From assembly GCA_025997275.1 (NCBI GenBank), contig BNUJ01000063.1, forward strand, positions 1-8,736: a DNA stretch of 8,736 bases, in the 5' to 3' direction. Source of the DNA: Deferribacterales bacterium (GTDB lineage: Bacteria > Chrysiogenota > Deferribacteres > Deferribacterales > JAISNW01). The notes beneath the pieces were generated by a model, which did no database searches, was not told the origin of the DNA, and saw only the letters and a list, made by a program, of their open reading frames with translations. Below, in pieces: positions 4,885-8,736 of this stretch (position 1 is the stretch's first letter; each line of letters starts with the position of its first letter). The position numbers were made by a program, and so were the translations under genes.

Positions 4885-6189
4885 CTATCTCTTCAATACA
4901 TTATAGACACTGCGCGCCATTAGCTCAGTTGCGGGCACTAATCCGTCTTCGTTGATGTCAAACTTAGCATCGTGATGTCCCGCAGTTCTGTCAATCCCTA
5001 CTTGCACATAAGTGCCTATTCCGCCAGCCTCCTGAACGCTACTCATCATAGTGGCATAGTCCTCGCCAGCACCGAAATTCGCCAAACGCGTGATGTCGGT
5101 ATAGTAGGGTATCTCTTTAGCAGCCTTTTCAACTATATCTATCATCTTTTCATCGCTTTGTCCGCTTTCAGAGCCACCTGTCACCTCTATGGAGTGAGTA
5201 CAAGCATACATATCAGCTGCAGCCTTCACTATACGTTCAGACTCTTTCACCATATAGCTATTCAGTTCGCTGGTCTCTCCGCGTGTCTCCATAACTAGCA
5301 ATGCATTGGGTGGCACCACGTTACGCCCCTCACCAGCAATCATCTTGCCAACGTTTATACGTGTCACGCCACCTGAGTGCCTAGAGATGGCGTGCATATT
5401 GAGTGTCGCCGCCGCCGCCGCTAATAGAGCATTATGCCCATCCTGCGGAGCAGCTCCAGCGTGTGCGGACTGTCCCTTGAAAGTAACATCCCATTTAGTA
5501 GATGCTAGAAAGCCCTTTCCGCCACATACTAGCTTGCCATTTGCATTAGCCTGAAAGCTCACGTGCATGCCCAGTATATAGTTCAAGTCTTTAGTGACTC
5601 CAGCCGCCACCATAGGTCCAGCCCCGCGAAGACCCTCTTCCGCAGGTTGGAATATAAAACGGACAGTGCCTTTCAGCTTGTCTTTCATACCAGCAACAAT
5701 TTCAGCTGTATGGACGCCCACAGCCACGTGTGCATCGTGACCGCAGGCGTGCGTTGCTCCTGTATTTATAGAGGCAAAACCCTCCTTGACAGGTCTATGG
5801 GTGAACTCATTACATTCCGTTAGGTCGTTAGAGTCCATATCAAAACGCAGCCCAAACTTAGTGCTATCATCAGAGAACTTCATCTCTGCTGTGAACCCAG
5901 TCAGTCCACCCGTCATAGCCTTAACTAGCTGTTCATCCGCCCCTTGCGATATAGCACGCGCCTGAGCCTCTTCCAGCTGGGCAGGTTTCGGCAGACCCAT
6001 CATAAAGTTCTTTGCAATGACATCTGTGCCCATCTTGATAGTGTAGCCAAGCTCCTTCAAGCGTTTAATAGCATTAGCAGCCGTGCGGAACTCGGTCCAG
6101 CCCGGTTCTGGATGCTTGTGCAAGTCACGCCGCCAACCAATGATAGACTTTTTCAGTTCATTAGCTTTATTACTTATATAGTCAGCCAC
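4885..6189 (-). CDS. abgA: AbgA-like M20D amidohydrolase (p-aminobenzoyl-glutamate hydrolase subunit A type)
   Basis: It resembles E. coli AbgA, which with AbgB cleaves p-aminobenzoyl-glutamate, in near-equal length and distinctive blocks: an N-terminal WRRDLHKHPEPGWTEFRTA, a middle insertion around 60-100, and HRPVKEGFAS. Numbered from GTG 6195, motifs are FDMD (118-121), HACGHD (149-154, metal ligands Cys151 and His153), PAEEG (184-188, catalytic Glu186 and ligand Glu187), His211, SAHAG (244-248, dimerisation domain) and AGHHD (405-409). A GGAGG at 6199-6195 overlaps GTG 6195, so that codon is part of the ribosome binding site. GTG 6189, five bases after it, is the better start and gives 434 aa. 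It lies between the DcuC-type carrier and the HyuC-type amidase. No AbgB or AbgT homologue is in the window, so the E. coli substrate should not be assumed. Confidence 0.88.
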   Translation of the reverse strand: MADYISNKANELKKSIIGWRRDLHKHPEPGWTEFRTAANAIKRLKELGYTIKMGTDVIAKNFMMGLPKPAQLEEAQARAISQGADEQLVKAMTGGLTGFTAEMKFSDDSTKFGLRFDMDSNDLTECNEFTHRPVKEGFASINTGATHACGHDAHVAVGVHTAEIVAGMKDKLKGTVRFIFQPAEEGLRGAGPMVAAGVTKDLNYILGMHVSFQANANGKLVCGGKGFLASTKWDVTFKGQSAHAGAAPQDGHNALLAAAAATLNMHAISRHSGGVTRINVGKMIAGEGRNVVPPNALLVMETRGETSELNSYMVKESERIVKAAADMYACTHSIEVTGGSESGQSDEKMIDIVEKAAKEIPYYTDITRLANFGAGEDYATMMSSVQEAGGIGTYVQVGIDRTAGHHDAKFDINEDGLVPATELMARSVYNVLKR

Positions 6190-6213
6190 ATACACCTCCC
6201 TAAACGCTTTGCG

Positions 6214-7500
6214 CTACAGGTACATCAGCACCACTAGAGCAACTACAGAAGCTGATAGCATACCAAATACATTACGCTTAGCCATATCAAACGGGGTAAC
6301 CTTAGCTAGCCCTGCACAGATAATGGCAGCACCTGCTATAGGCGACATAGTGCGTCCCAGCGAACCTGTTAGAGATGCCAAGAAACCTAAATCTGACGGA
6401 GCTATCCCTATTGCAGCCGCCTGCGGAGTAACCGCTTGGTTGAAAGCAAGCGTTGCAGCATCGCCTGAGCCTGATAGTACTGCCAGCACAAACGGACCAT
6501 AAGCAGCAGCAATTCTTGCTATATCGGCAGAGCTTTTCAGCAGGTTAATAAACGCATCTATCATACCAAGTGCTGTCATACCTTGTATAAATACGCCTGA
6601 TGCTATGATTATACCCATAATGTCAGCATAGCCTTTGCCCATGCCTTCAAAGAATTTCTTAGTAGCAGTCTGAAAGTTCGCCCCAGAAAGTGCTATACAT
6701 AGGAAAGAACCAACTAGCATCGCATGCGGAACGCCAATCTGTTTAGCCCAAGGCAGAGCTACACGAACCCCATTTTGATTGAATATTACAAGTATTATTA
6801 CAGGAACTAGCGGAAGTATTGACAGCCAAGGCTTTATATTAAAGTTGCCGTCAAAAGTCCAGTCAGGGCTAGTAAAACCACTAGTCTCCTTGCGAAACCT
6901 ACCGACAAGCAACAGTGCTGCAACACCTGCCGCTAGGCAAGCAAAGCTGGCTACCGCATGGGTGGAAATTACATCGGTAACAGAAATCTTCGCTATATCA
7001 GCCACCATAACGTTGTGCGGGTTGCCAGGTCCAAGCGTAGAACCGAATGTGCCAAGCATTATGGCAGATGCAGCTAGTGCAGGAGCAACACCCTGAGAGA
7101 TTAACAGAGGGATTAACACCACGCCCACAGCGGCAGCACAACCTGCGGCACTGGTGATAGAGATGTTAATTAGGAACGTTATAAGAGCAGCACCGGGGAT
7201 AATGATAAATCGCACCCGTTTTAATCCATTAGCTAACGCATAAATCAGATGTTTGTCGCATTCTGTGAGCTGCAAAACAAACGCAAAGCCCATAGATGAA
7301 CAGATGCTCTGAATAAGCCCACCGCTCGTCATATTGGATGTGAATCCGCTAAACGCTTTCAGCGGAGAAAACGCAACTAGAGCCATAAGAAGCCCTGCAG
7401 CTATAAGCACAAGTCTTGTTTCGTATTGTTTTACCAACAAGACTGCAGCCACACAAATAACAACGACACCGAACACAATTGCAGATGTTCCTGTCAACAT
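6214..7500 (-). CDS. DcuC-family anaerobic anion / C4-dicarboxylate carrier
   Basis: A polytopic inner-membrane carrier of the ion-transporter superfamily, about 12 hydrophobic segments, 428 aa (E. coli DcuC has 461). The family signature GSGDAATLAFNQAVTP lies at 344-359. Two related loop motifs, GSTLGPGNPHN (153-163) and GSLGRTMSPIAG (379-390), are what one expects of the two inverted halves that bind substrate. A TTG at 7512 opens the same frame but is part of the TTGGAGG ribosome binding site. The ATG at 7500, five bases after GGAGG (7510-7506), is the real start. Known members move succinate, fumarate or similar acids. Placed between three M20 hydrolases, this one more likely imports their acidic substrates (dipeptides, N-acyl-glutamate or carbamoyl amino acids) or exports products. 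This substrate guess comes only from context. Confidence 0.85.
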   Translation of the reverse strand: MLTGTSAIVFGVVVICVAAVLLVKQYETRLVLIAAGLLMALVAFSPLKAFSGFTSNMTSGGLIQSICSSMGFAFVLQLTECDKHLIYALANGLKRVRFIIIPGAALITFLINISITSAAGCAAAVGVVLIPLLISQGVAPALAASAIMLGTFGSTLGPGNPHNVMVADIAKISVTDVISTHAVASFACLAAGVAALLLVGRFRKETSGFTSPDWTFDGNFNIKPWLSILPLVPVIILVIFNQNGVRVALPWAKQIGVPHAMLVGSFLCIALSGANFQTATKKFFEGMGKGYADIMGIIIASGVFIQGMTALGMIDAFINLLKSSADIARIAAAYGPFVLAVLSGSGDAATLAFNQAVTPQAAAIGIAPSDLGFLASLTGSLGRTMSPIAGAAIICAGLAKVTPFDMAKRNVFGMLSASVVALVVLMYL

Positions 7501-7539
7501 AGAATCCTCCAAATTTTTATATCATCAAAAAAAATCAAA

Positions 7540-8679
7540 CTAGTTTCCTTTAGCCACTACTTTTACAATCTCTACACACCATTCGGCTGTTTCGTAAAGT
7601 TCAGATTCAGGTGTATATTCTTCAAGGGTGTGTGCGCCAAATATACCGCAAGCCATAGCTGGCACAGGTATGCCAAAGCCATTGATATGGTTGGCATCGC
7701 TACCCCCTCCGCCGTCCTCAACGCCAACATCATCTAACCCGATATTTCTAGCCGCCTCTAATGCAACCCTAATTACTTCATCAGTTTCTTTTAGCTTGAA
7801 TGGTGCATAAGCCCTATCTGTTTTGATTTCAACATCGCTATTGTTCTCTTTGGCAACACGTTTGAATGTGTCAATAATTTTATCGCGCAGTTTTTCTAGT
7901 TTTTCGTAGTCCCTGCTGCGAACCTCGCTGGTTACAAGACACCTATCAGGCACGATATTAGTTGATTCCCCTGCCTGTATCATACCTACATTACACGTAG
8001 TTTCATTATCTATACGCCCATCGGGCACCTGTGCTATAGCCTTTGCTGCGATAACGATTGCATTTAAGCCTAGCTCTGGGGATATGCCAGCGTGTGATTT
8101 CTTCCCCTTGAACTCAGCGAATATCTTGAACTGTCCGGGTGCTGATAAAATAACCCTGCCTGGGTGCCCAGGTCCATCCATAGCATAGCCATATTTAGCT
8201 TTCAAGTAGTCGGGGTTCATATTGCGAGAGCCATAGACACCGCCCTCCTCTGCTACCGTAAATACCACCTGTATATCGCCGTGCGGAATGTTCTTTTCCC
8301 TAAGAACTCGCATAGTTTCCAATATCGCTACCACACCTACCTTGTCATCAGCACCTAGTATGGTATCCCCTTTGGAACGAATAACGCCGTCCACCAGAAC
8401 AGGTTCAATCCCTACACAAGGCTTTACGCAGTCCACATGGGCATTTAACATTATACACGGCACGTTAGGCAACGTCCCCTTAAAGTATGCAAACGTATTG
8501 CCCGCATTGCCACCGATTTTATTCCCAGCGTCGTCTTCTACAATCTCAGCTGCACCTAGCTCTTTCAGTCGTTTTTGCATCAAATCAACGATTTGGCGTT
8601 CATCTTTAGTATTACAGGGCATACGCACTAGCTCATAGAACTCTTCTAAAATGCGTTTCTTGTTGATATTGTCCGCCAT
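7540..8679 (-). CDS. PepT-like M20 metallopeptidase
   Basis: A cytosolic di-zinc peptidase of the M20 family, in the PepT-like group that trims small peptides. The protein is 379 aa from ATG 8679; this ATG has GGGAGGG (8692-8686) six bases upstream, so the ten extra residues of a longer frame are not coding. Motifs in order are LNAHVDCV (78-85, His81 ligand, Asp83), GADDKVG (109-115, bridging Asp111), VAEEGG (142-147, catalytic Glu144, Glu145), AMDGPG (166-171, Asp168), KSHAG (194-198) of the dimerisation domain, GGGGSDANHING (323-334) and GAHTLEE (348-354, final ligand His350). It is the first gene of the operon, 39 bases ahead of the carrier. Whether it prefers tripeptides like true PepT is unknown. 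Confidence 0.88.
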   Translation of the reverse strand: MADNINKKRILEEFYELVRMPCNTKDERQIVDLMQKRLKELGAAEIVEDDAGNKIGGNAGNTFAYFKGTLPNVPCIMLNAHVDCVKPCVGIEPVLVDGVIRSKGDTILGADDKVGVVAILETMRVLREKNIPHGDIQVVFTVAEEGGVYGSRNMNPDYLKAKYGYAMDGPGHPGRVILSAPGQFKIFAEFKGKKSHAGISPELGLNAIVIAAKAIAQVPDGRIDNETTCNVGMIQAGESTNIVPDRCLVTSEVRSRDYEKLEKLRDKIIDTFKRVAKENNSDVEIKTDRAYAPFKLKETDEVIRVALEAARNIGLDDVGVEDGGGGSDANHINGFGIPVPAMACGIFGAHTLEEYTPESELYETAEWCVEIVKVVAKGN

Positions 8680-8717
8680 AATACACCCTCCCTTATAACG
8701 CTGGTTCAATCCTACGA

Positions 8718-8729
8718 TATTACGTAATA
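8718..8729. promoter_or_regulatory. 12-bp palindrome upstream of the peptidase operon, possible operator or -10 region
   Basis: TATTACGTAATA is a perfect 12-base palindrome about 40 bases before the first gene of the operon. On the minus strand TAATAT (8722-8717) within it could be a -10 box with a start near 8710; the matching -35 would lie beyond the window edge. With so little upstream sequence, the operator reading is only tentative. Confidence 0.25.
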
Positions 8730-8736
8730 AGTTGCA

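Noticed and set aside
7501..7539. T8 run between the PepT-like and carrier genes as a terminator
   Set aside because: There is no GC-rich stem before the T run on the minus strand, so it is only an AT-rich spacer within the operon.

Overview
The window is a gene-dense piece of a bacterial chromosome. Base composition is moderately low in GC, gene spacing is short, most ribosome binding sites are strong GGAGG types, and promoters are sigma70-like. The gene set suggests a fermentative, peptide- or amino-acid-using anaerobe, perhaps of the Clostridia, Negativicutes or Synergistota type: DcuC-type carrier, three M20 metallohydrolases, Cdd1-family protein, and biotin uptake with a DNA-binding BirA. 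I cannot fix the lineage from sequence alone.

Left edge (1-382): a non-housekeeping stretch dominated by homopolymers, C21 at 103-123, C8 at 35-42 and T9 at 46-54. Read on the minus strand, it contains a complete expression start: an extended -10 promoter at about 304-277, a GAGAGG ribosome binding site, and an ATG at 241. The open frame then runs straight through the G21 tract. As sequenced, the frame stops after 57 codons. With a tract of 20 or 23 G it would stay open past the left edge. This looks like an unannotated phase-variable (contingency) gene caught out of frame, and it is the most interesting item in the window.

Biotin module (383-1819): birA (minus) and bioY (plus) are divergent. 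A near-ideal BirA operator (12-bp perfect arms, 11-bp spacer, 1187-1221) sits between them. Its right arm contains the -35 box of the bioY promoter. BirA thus probably controls biotin import and its own synthesis.

Middle (1847-3554, minus): an ABC-F translation-factor-type ATPase with a very compact first ATPase domain, followed by a small Cdd1-type helix-hairpin-helix protein. The ABC-F gene has its own promoter, so close to the ATG that the mRNA would be nearly leaderless. A perfect 8-bp inverted repeat covers the -35 box.

Right half (3657-8679, minus): a four-gene operon. In transcription order it holds a PepT-like M20 peptidase, a DcuC-family membrane carrier, an AbgA-like amidohydrolase and a HyuC/AmaB-like amidase. 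Gaps are 16-39 bp. The set is best read as uptake plus intracellular hydrolysis of small peptides or N-acyl/N-carbamoyl amino acids. The exact substrate is unknown.
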